A stretch of 64,000 nucleotides of DNA, from the NCBI GenBank assembly GCA_016220085.1, contig JACRIN010000083.1:1-64000 (forward strand), written 5' to 3'. A model generated the notes under the pieces. The model saw nothing but the letters and a program-made list of their open reading frames with translations, was not told the DNA's origin and did not search any database. Shown in pieces: positions 1 through 9,775 of the stretch. A program made the position numbers and the translations under genes. This stretch comes from Planctomycetota bacterium. Its GTDB lineage: Bacteria; Planctomycetota; UBA1135; GCA-002686595. Positions within the stretch are counted from its first letter, which is position 1; every line of letters starts with the position of its first letter.

Positions 1-1019
1 GAATCGGGCGGCACGAGCACGGCGTCGCGCTCGTGCTCCAGGATCTCGCGGATCGACGGCAGGTCGCTCGCGACGATCGGCACGCCGAGCGCCATCGCCT
101 CGAAGATCTTCAGCGGCGAGGTGTACTTCGCGCTGATCAGCGGTTCCGAGCGATTGGGCACGACGGTGACGTCCGCGGCGGCCAGGTAGAGCGGCACGCG
201 CGTCGGCGCCTGGAAACCGTCGACGCGGAAGTTCGCGAGGTCGTGCGCGAGCAGCTTCAGGCGCTCGACGTCCTTGTCCATGCCGCCGGCGATCACGAAC
301 TGCACCGCGGGGAGCTTGCGCGCCGCGTCGATCAGCAGATCGGCGCCCTTCCACGCGAGCAGACCGCCGGTGTAGACGACGACCGGGCCGTGCTTCGAGA
401 GCGAGAGCTCGTCGCGCGCGACGTCGCGGTCGGGCGGGCGGCGGAAGCGCTGCGGATCGAGCGCGTCGTGCTCGACGCGGATTCTCGCGGCCTCGACGCC
501 GAGCGCGATCAGGTCCTCGCGCACGCCGCCTGAGATCGCGACGACGCCGCGCACGCCGCGCGCGGCGTCCAAGAGCCAACGGCGACGCGTGGCGCTGCCG
601 GGGACGCGATGGAGCTCGAGGAAGACGCGTTCCAGGCCGCGTTTGACCAGATGGCGCGCGCTCTCGATCTCCCGCGAGTAGACGAGCGAGTGCGTGTGGC
701 GCTCGAGCACCTGCTTCGCGGCGTTGCGCGCGAACGTCAGCTCCTGGACGCGCGCAGGGAAGTACTGCAGGAGCACCGGCACGCCGTCGACCCAGTCGGT
801 GCACGGCGCGGTCTCGAGCTTCGGCCGCGCGTCCGAAGCGATGCCGTAGTACGAGAACACGTCCTGGCCCTCGGGCAGCGCGACCTTCTTGCGCCGGTCG
901 GCCGTCAAGAGCGTCACCGCGGCGCCCGCGCGATGGAACGCGGACGCCGTGTGCATCAATTGGACCGACTGCGCCCGTTGCGACGGGATGCGCGCGTTGG
1001 CGACCAGCACGAGCTTCAT
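1..1019 (-). CDS. Glycosyltransferase family 4 (GT-B fold), 3' end truncated by window edge
   Basis: Read from minus strand: MKLVLVANARIPSQRAQSVQLMHTASAFHRAGAAVTLL...SEPLISAKYTSPLKIFEAMALGVPIVASDLPSIREIL; GT4 C-terminal signature. Not in the ORF track because it is open at the window edge. Confidence 0.85.
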   Translation of the reverse strand, partial: MKLVLVANARIPSQRAQSVQLMHTASAFHRAGAAVTLLTADRRKKVALPEGQDVFSYYGIASDARPKLETAPCTDWVDGVPVLLQYFPARVQELTFARNAAKQVLERHTHSLVYSREIESARHLVKRGLERVFLELHRVPGSATRRRWLLDAARGVRGVVAISGGVREDLIALGVEAARIRVEHDALDPQRFRRPPDRDVARDELSLSKHGPVVVYTGGLLAWKGADLLIDAARKLPAVQFVIAGGMDKDVERLKLLAHDLANFRVDGFQAPTRVPLYLAAADVTVVPNRSEPLISAKYTSPLKIFEAMALGVPIVASDLPSIREILEHERDAVLVPPD

Positions 1020-1026
1020 CGCGCGG

Positions 1027-3126
1027 TCACTTGTGCTCGCGTTCGTCCGGCCGGGGCTCGTCCGGTCGGGGTTCGCCCGGAGGCTCTGCGTCCGGAAGGT
1101 GACCACCCGAATGCGTGTCTGCGCCGACGCCGTCGAGGTAGCCGAGTTCGCGGAAGATCCGCAGATCCTCCGCGTCGCGGTCGGACTGCACGAGCTCGTC
1201 GCGCCGGATCGGCATCGACGCGCTCCACTCGCGCAGCGCCGCGAGCAGTCGCTCCGCGTCCTCGCGCCGCTCGCGGATCGCGTTGCGCTTCTCGCCGGGA
1301 TCGGCGGCGAGGTCGTAGAAGTGCGGTTGCTCCGCGCGCCCTTCGAGCGCGGCGGCCCAGCCCTCCGGCGTCAACGCTTCGGTGGTGACGAACAGCTTGG
1401 TGGTCGCGTCCTGGATCGAGAGGTACACGCCGTTCTCGGCGAACGAGTAGCGGTGCGGCGGCTCGCCGGTGCCGTGCGCGATCGCAACCAAGCTCTTGCC
1501 GTCGACGAACTCGCGCGGATCGGTCAGACCGAGCCCCGGAGCCTCGATCCCGGCGAGCTCGCACACCGTCGGCACGATGTCGATCGACTGCACGAGCGCC
1601 TCGACGCGCTTCTTCGCCGGCAACTTGCCGGGCAAGCGCATCACGAGCGGCACGCGCAGGTTGGTCTGGAACATCCAGTTGTGTTCCCAGAGCCCGTGAT
1701 CGCCGAGCTCCTCGCCGTGGTCCGCGGTGACGATCACCAACGTCTCGTCGAGCACGCCCGCGCGCTCCAGCGTGTCGAGCACCTGCCCGATCATCGCGTC
1801 CGCCTGCTCGACGCCGGCGTAGTAGAGGTTCTGGATCTGCGCGACGTCGGCGGGCGTCAGCACGTACTTGCCTTGCTCGATCGCGAGGCGGTGCTCGGCC
1901 CAGAACGAGCGGATCGGGCCGTCGTACTTCGGATCGCACAGGCCGTCGCGGAACTCCGCGGGCGGGTCGTACGGCGTGTGCGTCGAATAGAAGTGCAGCT
2001 TGGTCGCGAAGCGGCGTTCCGCGTGCTCGGCGAGCCACTCGCTCGCGACGCCGGCGACCTGCGCGGCGTCGAGCCGCTGCGCGAGCTTGTTCTGGAAGAT
2101 CGAGATCAGGAGCTCGGAGCGGAACACGCTCCACGGATTCTCGACCTCGACCAGCGCGTGTCCGACCAGCGCCTCGAAGTAGCTGTCGAACCCGCGCGCG
2201 AGCCCGGAGCCGTGCGACACCGTGCCGGTGAGGAACGCGGCAGTCACGTAGTCGTCCGCTTCGAGCGTTCGACCGTCGAGGCGCTTCGCGTTCTTCAGGT
2301 GCCACGGCAACGTCACGTTCGGCGGCATCGTGACGCCGGGCACCATCTTGACGAGCCCGTGCCGTCGCGGGTACTTGCCGGTCAGGATCGAACCGAACGA
2401 CGACCAGGTGAACGGCGCTTGCACCATCGCGCGCTCGAAGAGCACGCCTTCGCGCGCGACCCGATCGATGTGCGGCGTCTGCACGCGCGGATGGCCGTAG
2501 CACGAGAGCACGTCGGCGCGCAGCGCGTCGACGACGATCAAGACGACGTTCGGCAGGTCGCGATTGCGGTCGTTCAGCGCGCCGCGCTCGGCGCTCTTCG
2601 CCGATTGCACGCCGAGGTACGCGACGCCGCCAAGGCACGCGATCGGCACGGCGAGCGCGAGCGCCCACTTCGCGCCGCGCGGCGCGCGCGCGGCGAGCTT
2701 CGTGACCACGATCGCGAGCCCCGCGCCGATCACGAGCGAACCCGCGGCGACCGCGAGGCGCCGCGGATCGACGGACGAGACGCCGTAGAAGAGCCACTCG
2801 CGGCTCCACCAATAGAGCTCGCCGGCGAACGCGAGCGCGAGGCCGAGCGTCACCAACGTCGCGATCCGTCCGCGCAGATCCTTCGCGCGCAGCCAAAAGT
2901 GCAACACCAAGCTCACGCCGCCGAGGACGACGACCCAGAGCAGCGCGTAGCACAGCACCGAGCCCGCGAGGCAGCCGAGCACGTCGAGAACGCCGCTGGT
3001 GCGCGTCCGGTACGCCGCGACGACGCCGTCGACGAGCCCGTTCCAAAAGCCGACCAACAGGCCGGCGTTCCAGCCCGCGCGCAAGCTCGCGAGCCTGCCG
3101 GGCGATCGTTCGTTCGACGGGGACAT
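1027..3126 (-). CDS. Membrane-anchored sulfatase/alkaline-phosphatase superfamily enzyme (N-terminal TM segments)
   Basis: Hydrophobic N-terminal half, then NVVLIVVDALRADVLSCYG ... LVIVTADHGEELGDHGLWEHNW typical of the sulfatase fold. Confidence 0.85.
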   Translation of the reverse strand: MSPSNERSPGRLASLRAGWNAGLLVGFWNGLVDGVVAAYRTRTSGVLDVLGCLAGSVLCYALLWVVVLGGVSLVLHFWLRAKDLRGRIATLVTLGLALAFAGELYWWSREWLFYGVSSVDPRRLAVAAGSLVIGAGLAIVVTKLAARAPRGAKWALALAVPIACLGGVAYLGVQSAKSAERGALNDRNRDLPNVVLIVVDALRADVLSCYGHPRVQTPHIDRVAREGVLFERAMVQAPFTWSSFGSILTGKYPRRHGLVKMVPGVTMPPNVTLPWHLKNAKRLDGRTLEADDYVTAAFLTGTVSHGSGLARGFDSYFEALVGHALVEVENPWSVFRSELLISIFQNKLAQRLDAAQVAGVASEWLAEHAERRFATKLHFYSTHTPYDPPAEFRDGLCDPKYDGPIRSFWAEHRLAIEQGKYVLTPADVAQIQNLYYAGVEQADAMIGQVLDTLERAGVLDETLVIVTADHGEELGDHGLWEHNWMFQTNLRVPLVMRLPGKLPAKKRVEALVQSIDIVPTVCELAGIEAPGLGLTDPREFVDGKSLVAIAHGTGEPPHRYSFAENGVYLSIQDATTKLFVTTEALTPEGWAAALEGRAEQPHFYDLAADPGEKRNAIRERREDAERLLAALREWSASMPIRRDELVQSDRDAEDLRIFRELGYLDGVGADTHSGGHLPDAEPPGEPRPDEPRPDEREHK

Positions 3127-3157
3127 GGGAAACCTAGAGCCTACCCCACGCGCCCGC

Positions 3158-4915
3158 TCAGGCCAGCCGGTAGCGCACTTCGTCGGCGTCGCGCTCGACG
3201 TCGCGGGCGGCGCGCGGCACCGAATACGCGAGGTCGAGCCCGGCGGGAGCGCGGAGCCGTCGCTCGCGGACCGACAAGCCGCTGCCGTCGAGTTGGAACG
3301 TGCGTTCGAGCAGGACGCCCGGCACCGGGCGGCCGTCGCGCCACGCGACGCCGCTCGTAAGCACGATCGAATCGCCGAACACGCGCGCGGTCGGCGCGAG
3401 GAAGAACGCGCTCGACACCCGCGGCGCGGCGTACGCGACGAGACCGCGCGCGGCGACCGCGAATGGAGCGCGGAGCGCGGCGCCGTACCGCTCGCCGCGC
3501 CAGTGGTTGCGAGCGAGCCACAGCGAGAAGCGCAGCTCGTCCTTGTTCGCGCGCCAACCGCGCAATGGCGCCGGCAGTCCGGCCTTGCCGTTCCATTCGG
3601 CTTCCTGCGAACCGCCGAGGCGACAGCGCGTGACGAGCTCGGCCCCGTCCGACTTGCGCAACACGCGGATCAAGCCGGCGCCGTGCGGGCTGCCGTGGTG
3701 CACGTTGAAGCCCGGCCGCGCGCCGCGCACCCACGCGACGACCGCGTCGTCCTCGAGGCGACCGAGCTCGGCGTTCGGGAACCAGCCGACGCGCAGATCG
3801 ATGCCCTGACCGACCGTGCGCGCAAGACTCGGCGCGGACGCGGCGGCTTGTTCGAGCAACTCGAACGAGCGCGCGACCCACTCCGCGTGCGCCGCCCAGA
3901 AGACCGGACACTGGTAGCTCTTCGTGCGCCCGTGCCCGTCGAAGTGACTCCTCGGTCGCCCGTCGGGCTCGAGGTGCGCGGCCCACGCGCGGAACGCGCG
4001 CAGCGCGGCGTCGGCGAGCGACCTGCGCCGGAACGCGCGCCAGCCCGCGGCGAACGCGTAGACGTCGAAGACGTTCGACGCGACCTCGTAGGTCGCGCCC
4101 CAGTACCACGGTTTCGCCTCGACGAGCCCGGCCTTGATCCCGTCGGGCCCTTGCATCGCGAGCAGGAAGTCGAGCCCGCGTTCGAGCGGCCCCGCGAAGA
4201 GCCCGTCGCGCGGATCGCGGCCGAGTCGCTCGAGCGCGAACAGCAGGAAGCCCGTGACGCGCGATTGATAGAACGCCGACACGTCGCCGCACCCCGCGTG
4301 CGCGCCGCCCCACTCGAGCGGATGGTACGGGTAGCTCCCGTCGGCGTTCTGGATGCCTTCGAGCACGCCGACCGCTTCGAGCGCGGCCCGTTCGAGCGTC
4401 TCGTCGCGCTCGAGCGTCCAGGCGTTCGCGAGCCCGCTCAAGCCCCACGCGCGCTGCGCCGGGATGCCCTTGTCGAGCACCGCATAGCGCAGGTACGTCC
4501 GCGCGTGCAGCAAGCTCGCGTCGCGGAAGCGCTCGCGCTGCTCGCCGTCCATCCGCGGACCGAGCCGGTGCACGAGCTCGGCGAGCGCGTCGCTGCACGC
4601 GCCGCCGTCGATCACGCTGTTCGAGCAGTTGAACGGATCGTGGCGGCCCGGCCGGAACGTGTGACACGGGCTGGTCCCTTCGCGCACCAGGTTCGCGACC
4701 ATTCGCTCGCCCTGCTGGAGCGCCGCGGCGCGCAACGTGTCGTCGTCGTCGAGCTCGCCGAGGATCGCGGCCATCACCGCGGCGCCGGCGCTCTTGCCGG
4801 TGTGCTCGACCTTGTGCTCCGGGCACACGATGCGGCCCTGCGCGTCGCGGAGCGAGAGCATCCAACGCAACGTGCGCCGCACCGGCTCGCGGAACTCCTC
4901 GCGGATCGTGCTCAT
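3158..4915 (-). CDS. Putative alpha/alpha-toroid carbohydrate-active enzyme-like protein (about 585 aa)
   Basis: Start MSTIREEFREPVRRTLRWMLSLRDAQ; repeated helical segments with GSYPYHP/AWGLSGLANAW motifs, beta-rich C-terminus. Family uncertain. Confidence 0.6.
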   Translation of the reverse strand: MSTIREEFREPVRRTLRWMLSLRDAQGRIVCPEHKVEHTGKSAGAAVMAAILGELDDDDTLRAAALQQGERMVANLVREGTSPCHTFRPGRHDPFNCSNSVIDGGACSDALAELVHRLGPRMDGEQRERFRDASLLHARTYLRYAVLDKGIPAQRAWGLSGLANAWTLERDETLERAALEAVGVLEGIQNADGSYPYHPLEWGGAHAGCGDVSAFYQSRVTGFLLFALERLGRDPRDGLFAGPLERGLDFLLAMQGPDGIKAGLVEAKPWYWGATYEVASNVFDVYAFAAGWRAFRRRSLADAALRAFRAWAAHLEPDGRPRSHFDGHGRTKSYQCPVFWAAHAEWVARSFELLEQAAASAPSLARTVGQGIDLRVGWFPNAELGRLEDDAVVAWVRGARPGFNVHHGSPHGAGLIRVLRKSDGAELVTRCRLGGSQEAEWNGKAGLPAPLRGWRANKDELRFSLWLARNHWRGERYGAALRAPFAVAARGLVAYAAPRVSSAFFLAPTARVFGDSIVLTSGVAWRDGRPVPGVLLERTFQLDGSGLSVRERRLRAPAGLDLAYSVPRAARDVERDADEVRYRLA

Positions 4916-5820
4916 CGCGCGAGGAACGCGAACAAGGCGCGCGTGACGGGACGGACGGGCTCGTGCGGCCGGCGGACGACGCCCGCCCAGGCTTGCCGCA
5001 GCGCGAAGTCGGCGTAGGCGAACACGACGCAGAGCTTGACCCACCACGCGGTCGCGCGGCCGAAGTGCGCGCGGTAGTAGAGCAGTCGATCGGCGTGCCA
5101 CCGCGAGAGGAAGTCGGCGAACTGACGCGTGCTGCGGCCGAGGTGGTGCGTCGCGCGCGCCGACGCGAGGTAGCGGATGCGCTCGCCGGTGCGCAGGATG
5201 CGCGCGGCGAGGTCGACGTCGGAGAAGAAGAGCCACAGCCGCTCGTCGAGCCCGCCGAGCTTCTCCAGCGTCGCGCGCCGGACCAAGAGGCACGCCGCCG
5301 CTGGCTGCTCGACGTCGGCGTCGCTCTCGTAGTCGAAATCGCGCGCGAAGTAGCGCCGCAGCTCGGCGTTCTGCGGGAACCAGCGCTCGCACGGCGTCGC
5401 GAAGCAAAGCGGCGTCAGCCGGCCGGGCAGGCGCATGATCGAAGGCTGCAGGGTGCCGTCGGGATTCTCGAGGCGCGGCGCGACCGCGCCGTACTCGCGC
5501 TCGCGGTCGAGGAACCGCACGAGCTCCGCGAGCGTGTCGCGTTCGAGGCGCGCGTCGGCGTTCAGCAGCAACACCAGCGGCGCGCGGGAGGCGGCGAGGC
5601 CCTGGTTGCACGCGCGGGTGTAGCCCTGGTTCTCGCGGTTCTCGAGCAACGCGACGTGGGGGAACTCGCGTCGCACCGCGGCCGCCGAGCCGTCGCTCGA
5701 CGCGTTGTCGACGACGACGACCTCGCGCGGCGGCGGCTCGCTCGCGTCGAGCGAGCGCAAGCAGTCGAGCAGCAGCTCGCGCGTGTTCCAGGAAGGGATC
5801 ACGACCGCGACGTCGCTCAT
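4912..5820 (-). CDS. Glycosyltransferase family 2 (rhamnosyltransferase-like)
   Basis: MSDVAVVIPSWNTRELLLDCLRSLDAS...VVVDNASSDGS...LLLNADARLE; ATGA overlap with next gene. Confidence 0.9.
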   Translation of the reverse strand: MSDVAVVIPSWNTRELLLDCLRSLDASEPPPREVVVVDNASSDGSAAAVRREFPHVALLENRENQGYTRACNQGLAASRAPLVLLLNADARLERDTLAELVRFLDREREYGAVAPRLENPDGTLQPSIMRLPGRLTPLCFATPCERWFPQNAELRRYFARDFDYESDADVEQPAAACLLVRRATLEKLGGLDERLWLFFSDVDLAARILRTGERIRYLASARATHHLGRSTRQFADFLSRWHADRLLYYRAHFGRATAWWVKLCVVFAYADFALRQAWAGVVRRPHEPVRPVTRALFAFLAR

Positions 5821-6881
5821 CGCGGCCGCTCCATCTCCGCGCACAGGCGCGCCATCAAGCGCTCGACCTCGTGGTCGCGCGCGACGATCGCTCGCAGGCT
5901 CGCGCCGAGCGCCTCGCGCTCGCCCGCACTGCGCGCAAGCAGTCGCTCGAGCGCCTGGTCGAGCGCCGCCGGGTCGCGTTTCGCGAAATGGAGCGCTTGC
6001 GCGTCCGCGCCGAGCTCGCGCACGACGCCCGCGAACGCGTCGTTGCACGACAACACCGGCCGCGCCGCCGCCATCGCCTCCAGCACGACCTTATCGAGGC
6101 TGCCGGTGTGGCTCGAATTGACCACCGCGGTCGCCCGCGCGTAGAAGCGCGGCACGTCGCGATACGGCACGGCGCCGTGCAGCACGACGCGGTTGGCGAG
6201 CCCGAGCTCGGCGATCCGGCGCTCGACGACGCCGCGGTACTCCGCGTCGCCCGCTGCGAGCCCGCCGCCGACCCACTCGAGCCGGACGTCGCGCCCGCGC
6301 GCGGCGAGTCGCGCGACCGCCTCGATCACGGTCAACGGATCCTTCGACGGCGTCAAGCGACCGACCGAGAGCAGCACCGGCGGCTCGTCCGGCCGCGCGC
6401 CGCGCGGATCGAAGTGCGCGAGGTCGACTCCGTGACCGGTGACGACGGTCTTCGGACTGTCGACGCGCAGCGACTCCGGCGTCGCGGTGAAAACCTTGTC
6501 GACCTGCCGCACCGCGCGCTCGAGCCGCGCGTCGACGCCGCCGTGCGTGTACCAGAGATAGAGACGCGCATCGTTCCTCTGCACGAACGGCGCCGCGACG
6601 TTGGCGTAGCGCGGCACCATGTGCGCGAGCACCGCGTCGAAGCCGTCGCGCTCCAATGCCTCTTTCAGGATCGAGCGATAGCGCAGATAGCGTCGGATCA
6701 CGCCGCGCCTGCCGACCTCGCGCCAGTCGACGTTCGCGGGCAGCTCGCGGGTGTCGCCGACCTCGAGCGCGACGACGCGCACGCGCTCGGCGTGGCGCGC
6801 GAAACCCTCGATCCAGCGCGGCACGAAGCCGAGCACGGCGTCGCCGCGGTCGAGCACCTGCGTCAGGAAGACGAGCTTCAT
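5817..6881 (-). CDS. Glycosyltransferase family 4
   Basis: MKLVFLTQVLDRGDAVLGFVPRW...VLLSVGRLTPSKDPLTVIEAVARL...VVNSSHTGSLDKVVLEAMAAARPVL. Confidence 0.9.
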   Translation of the reverse strand: MKLVFLTQVLDRGDAVLGFVPRWIEGFARHAERVRVVALEVGDTRELPANVDWREVGRRGVIRRYLRYRSILKEALERDGFDAVLAHMVPRYANVAAPFVQRNDARLYLWYTHGGVDARLERAVRQVDKVFTATPESLRVDSPKTVVTGHGVDLAHFDPRGARPDEPPVLLSVGRLTPSKDPLTVIEAVARLAARGRDVRLEWVGGGLAAGDAEYRGVVERRIAELGLANRVVLHGAVPYRDVPRFYARATAVVNSSHTGSLDKVVLEAMAAARPVLSCNDAFAGVVRELGADAQALHFAKRDPAALDQALERLLARSAGEREALGASLRAIVARDHEVERLMARLCAEMERPR

Positions 6882-8011
6882 CTCCGCACGCCCTCGAGCC
6901 CGACCAGCCGATGCAGGCCTTCGGCGTAGCCGCGCAGGATCTGCGAGTACTCGAAACGCTCGGCGCGTCGGCGCGCCTCGAGCCCGAGTTCGCGCCTGCG
7001 CCGTTCGTCCGCGAGCACCGCGGCGAGCCCCTCGGTCAGCGACTCGACGTCGAAGCCGACCAAGCGGCCCGCGGCGCCGTCCTGGAGCAGCTCGGTCATC
7101 ATCCCGACCGCCGTGCTGACCACCGGCGTGCCGCACGCCATCGCCTCGACGGTGAAACGCGGTCCGCCCTCGCACGTCGACGCGCAGACGACGACGCGGC
7201 TCTTGCGATACAGCTCGGCGAGATCGCTCGCGCCCTGCACCCACTCGACGAACCGCGCGTCGAGCCCGCGTCGCTCCGCGCGCGCGATCGTCGCCGCCCG
7301 GAGCGGTCCCTTGCCGACGAACAGCGAGCGCGTCTTCGTCCCCCGACGGTCGAGTTCGGCGAGCGCGTCGACGATGCGATCGAGGCCCTTGTTGTTGACC
7401 ATCCGGCCGACGAACAAGACGTCGAGCTCGGGCTCGACCGGCTCATTGGTCGGCGAGAAGACCGCGAGGTCGATGTAGAGCGACGGCAGGACGATCACCT
7501 TGTCCCTCGGAACGCCCCAGCGTTCGAGCAACGGCGGCATCTCAGCCGAATTGACGACGCGGAACGCGAGCGCGCGCTCGGACGCCCAACGGACGTACAG
7601 CTCGGCGATCACGCGATCGATGCGCTCCTTGAAATCCGCCGCGACCGGAAAGCCGGGCACGTGATGGATCTCGGAGAGGTACGGCACGCCGTGCGCTCGC
7701 GAGAGCCGCGCCGCAGCGAGGCCGTTGTAGAACCAGCCGTAGTCGTGGCTGACGATCAGCTCGTGGCGGTGCAGCGCGAGCAGCTCGCCGCCGCGCCGCG
7801 TCAGGTACGACAGCATCCCCGCGCGCGAGGACGGCGACGGATGGAAGTGCACGCGCTCCCAGATCGTCGACACGGTCGGCGGCTTCGGCGGCTTCGGGCA
7901 GAGCACGTCGATGCGCTCGAACCAGCGCGAGAACTCGCGCTGCATCGCGTGGAAAGGTCCCTGTTCGCCGATCGAGACCTGGCGGTCTCCGGAGAGCATC
8001 AAGAGGCGCAC
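6878..8011 (-). CDS. Glycosyltransferase family 4
   Basis: MRLLMLSGDRQVSIGEQGPFHAMQREFSRW...VLFVGRMVNNKGLDRIVDAL...CEGGPRFTVEAMACGTPVVSTAVGMMTELL. Confidence 0.9.
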   Translation of the reverse strand: MRLLMLSGDRQVSIGEQGPFHAMQREFSRWFERIDVLCPKPPKPPTVSTIWERVHFHPSPSSRAGMLSYLTRRGGELLALHRHELIVSHDYGWFYNGLAAARLSRAHGVPYLSEIHHVPGFPVAADFKERIDRVIAELYVRWASERALAFRVVNSAEMPPLLERWGVPRDKVIVLPSLYIDLAVFSPTNEPVEPELDVLFVGRMVNNKGLDRIVDALAELDRRGTKTRSLFVGKGPLRAATIARAERRGLDARFVEWVQGASDLAELYRKSRVVVCASTCEGGPRFTVEAMACGTPVVSTAVGMMTELLQDGAAGRLVGFDVESLTEGLAAVLADERRRRELGLEARRRAERFEYSQILRGYAEGLHRLVGLEGVRR

Positions 8012-9162
8012 GCGCGCTCCTCGTGGACTCGGCGGTAGAGCTGATCGAGCCGCTCTGCGAGCGCCGTCGCGGAATGCCGCGCCTGCACTCGGATACGCGC
8101 GCGTTCGCCGAGCGCACGGCCGCGGTCCGGTTGATCGAGCACCTGCGCGAGGCCGAACGCGAGCTCGTCGACGGTCTGGCCGAGAAAGCCCGTGCGCTCC
8201 TCCGCGACGAGCTCCGGCACGCCGCCGACGCGCGTCGCGACCACCGGAAGTCCGGCGGCGGCGGCTTCGATCAGCGACACCGGCAAGCCCTCGGAGCGCG
8301 ACGTCAGCAGCACACCGTCGAGCTCCGCGAGCACCGCGCGCATGTCGTCGCGGTTGCCGAGCAAGTGCACGCGGCGTTGCCCGTCGGCATCGAGCGCGAG
8401 AATCCGCCGCTCCACCGCGCGCCTTTGGTCGCCGTCGCCGACGAACGCGAGCTGCAGCATCGGGTAGCGTTCGCGCACGAGCTCGAACACGTCGATCGCG
8501 TGCTCGGGCTGCTTGACCTCCGCGAGCCGGCCGACGACGCCGATCAGCACGTCGCTATCGGCGACGCCGAGCTCGCGCCGTAGCGCGCCCGGCTTGCGCA
8601 CGATGTCCAGCAACGGCGCGAGGTCGATACCCGGCGGGATCACGACGAGCTTGTCCTCCGGGACGACGCCGAGCCGCACGAGGTCGTCCGCGGTCGCGTG
8701 CGACACGGCGACGATGCGGTCGGTGTCGCGGGCGAGCCGCCGCTCGATCACAGCGAGGCCCTTCGACACAGCGCCGTTGAAATAGCCTTCGAGCACGTGC
8801 CCGTGGAACGTGTGCACCAACGCGGTGCCCGCGCGCCGTTTCGCGGCGCTGCGGCCGAGCGCTCCGGCCTTCGACGCGTGCGTGTGCACGACATCGGGCT
8901 CGAACTCCGCGAGCGCGGCCGCCAGGAAGCGTTTCGCGCGCAGGTCGCCCGCCGGGTTCAGGCCGCGGGCAAGGCCCGGCACGCGGACTACGTCGACACC
9001 GAGCTCGCGCGCCGTGTCGAACAGGTCGCCCTCGCCCGTTTCGGGCGTGCCGGTGAAGACGCGCACGACGTGCCCGCGCCGAGCGAGCAACGGGTCGCTC
9101 GCGAGCACCTGCCGCGCGGGTCCGCCGAGGTTCAGGCGCGTGAGGATTCGAGCGATGCGCAT
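7999..9162 (-). CDS. Glycosyltransferase family 4
   Basis: MRIARILTRLNLGGPARQVL...VHTHASKAGALGRSAA...IGVVGRLAEVKQPEHAIDVF...SRSEGLPVSLIEAAAAGLPVVATRVGGVPELV. Confidence 0.92.
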   Translation of the reverse strand: MRIARILTRLNLGGPARQVLASDPLLARRGHVVRVFTGTPETGEGDLFDTARELGVDVVRVPGLARGLNPAGDLRAKRFLAAALAEFEPDVVHTHASKAGALGRSAAKRRAGTALVHTFHGHVLEGYFNGAVSKGLAVIERRLARDTDRIVAVSHATADDLVRLGVVPEDKLVVIPPGIDLAPLLDIVRKPGALRRELGVADSDVLIGVVGRLAEVKQPEHAIDVFELVRERYPMLQLAFVGDGDQRRAVERRILALDADGQRRVHLLGNRDDMRAVLAELDGVLLTSRSEGLPVSLIEAAAAGLPVVATRVGGVPELVAEERTGFLGQTVDELAFGLAQVLDQPDRGRALGERARIRVQARHSATALAERLDQLYRRVHEERACAS

Positions 9163-9216
9163 CGGAGGGGCCGACCAGTGTAGGCGCACCGCGGACGGCG
9201 CTCCACCGGGCTCCGC

Positions 9217-9702
9217 TCAGAGCAGCGACAAGTGGTAGGCGAGCAGAAGCGTGTACGCGCCGCTCGCGAGCCAGAGCCCGGCGCGCGCGATCGCGAAGTT
9301 CTTGTGCTGGCACAGCACGAGCAGCGGGATCGTGATCAGCGTCCCCTTCATCGTCACGAACCCGAGCCGGCCCAGTCCGAGCATCGCTCCGGCGACGGGA
9401 TTGAGCTCGATCCCGCCGTTCTGGAGGTGCACGAGCGTGAAGAAGCTGTCCGCCGAGTTCATCACGGCGATCCAGCAGAGCAGCACCAAGAGCCGGCCGC
9501 TGTATTGGTCGACGAACGCGCCCTCGAGCTCGGACTCGCGCCTCGGCTTGCGGCGTCGGCCGCCCAAGAACGTGAAGCGCGAGAAGCGCGGCGTCGGCCG
9601 ATTGCGGCGATCGGGGCCGCGATAGCTGACGGGACGGACCTCGGGCGCGGGCTCCGGGGTCGGAGCCTCGTCGACGGAACGAACGTCGAAAGGAAAGGGC
9701 AT
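9217..9702 (-). CDS. Small membrane protein, DUF5658-like
   Basis: LVLLCWIAVMNSADSFFTLVHLQNGGIELNPVAGAMLGLG: pattern of the DUF5658-type membrane family. Confidence 0.65.
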   Translation of the reverse strand: MPFPFDVRSVDEAPTPEPAPEVRPVSYRGPDRRNRPTPRFSRFTFLGGRRRKPRRESELEGAFVDQYSGRLLVLLCWIAVMNSADSFFTLVHLQNGGIELNPVAGAMLGLGRLGFVTMKGTLITIPLLVLCQHKNFAIARAGLWLASGAYTLLLAYHLSLL

Positions 9703-9775
9703 CGCGCGAGAGGCCGATCGCTCGGAGGGCAGTCTATCGTCGGCGGGACGCCGCTGCCTGAACCGAGGTCGGCGT

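Noticed and set aside
889-3360. 823-aa plus-strand ORF over the sulfatase-like gene
   Set aside because: Shadow ORF rich in Arg/Glu/His with no recognisable domain; opposite strand carries a clear protein.
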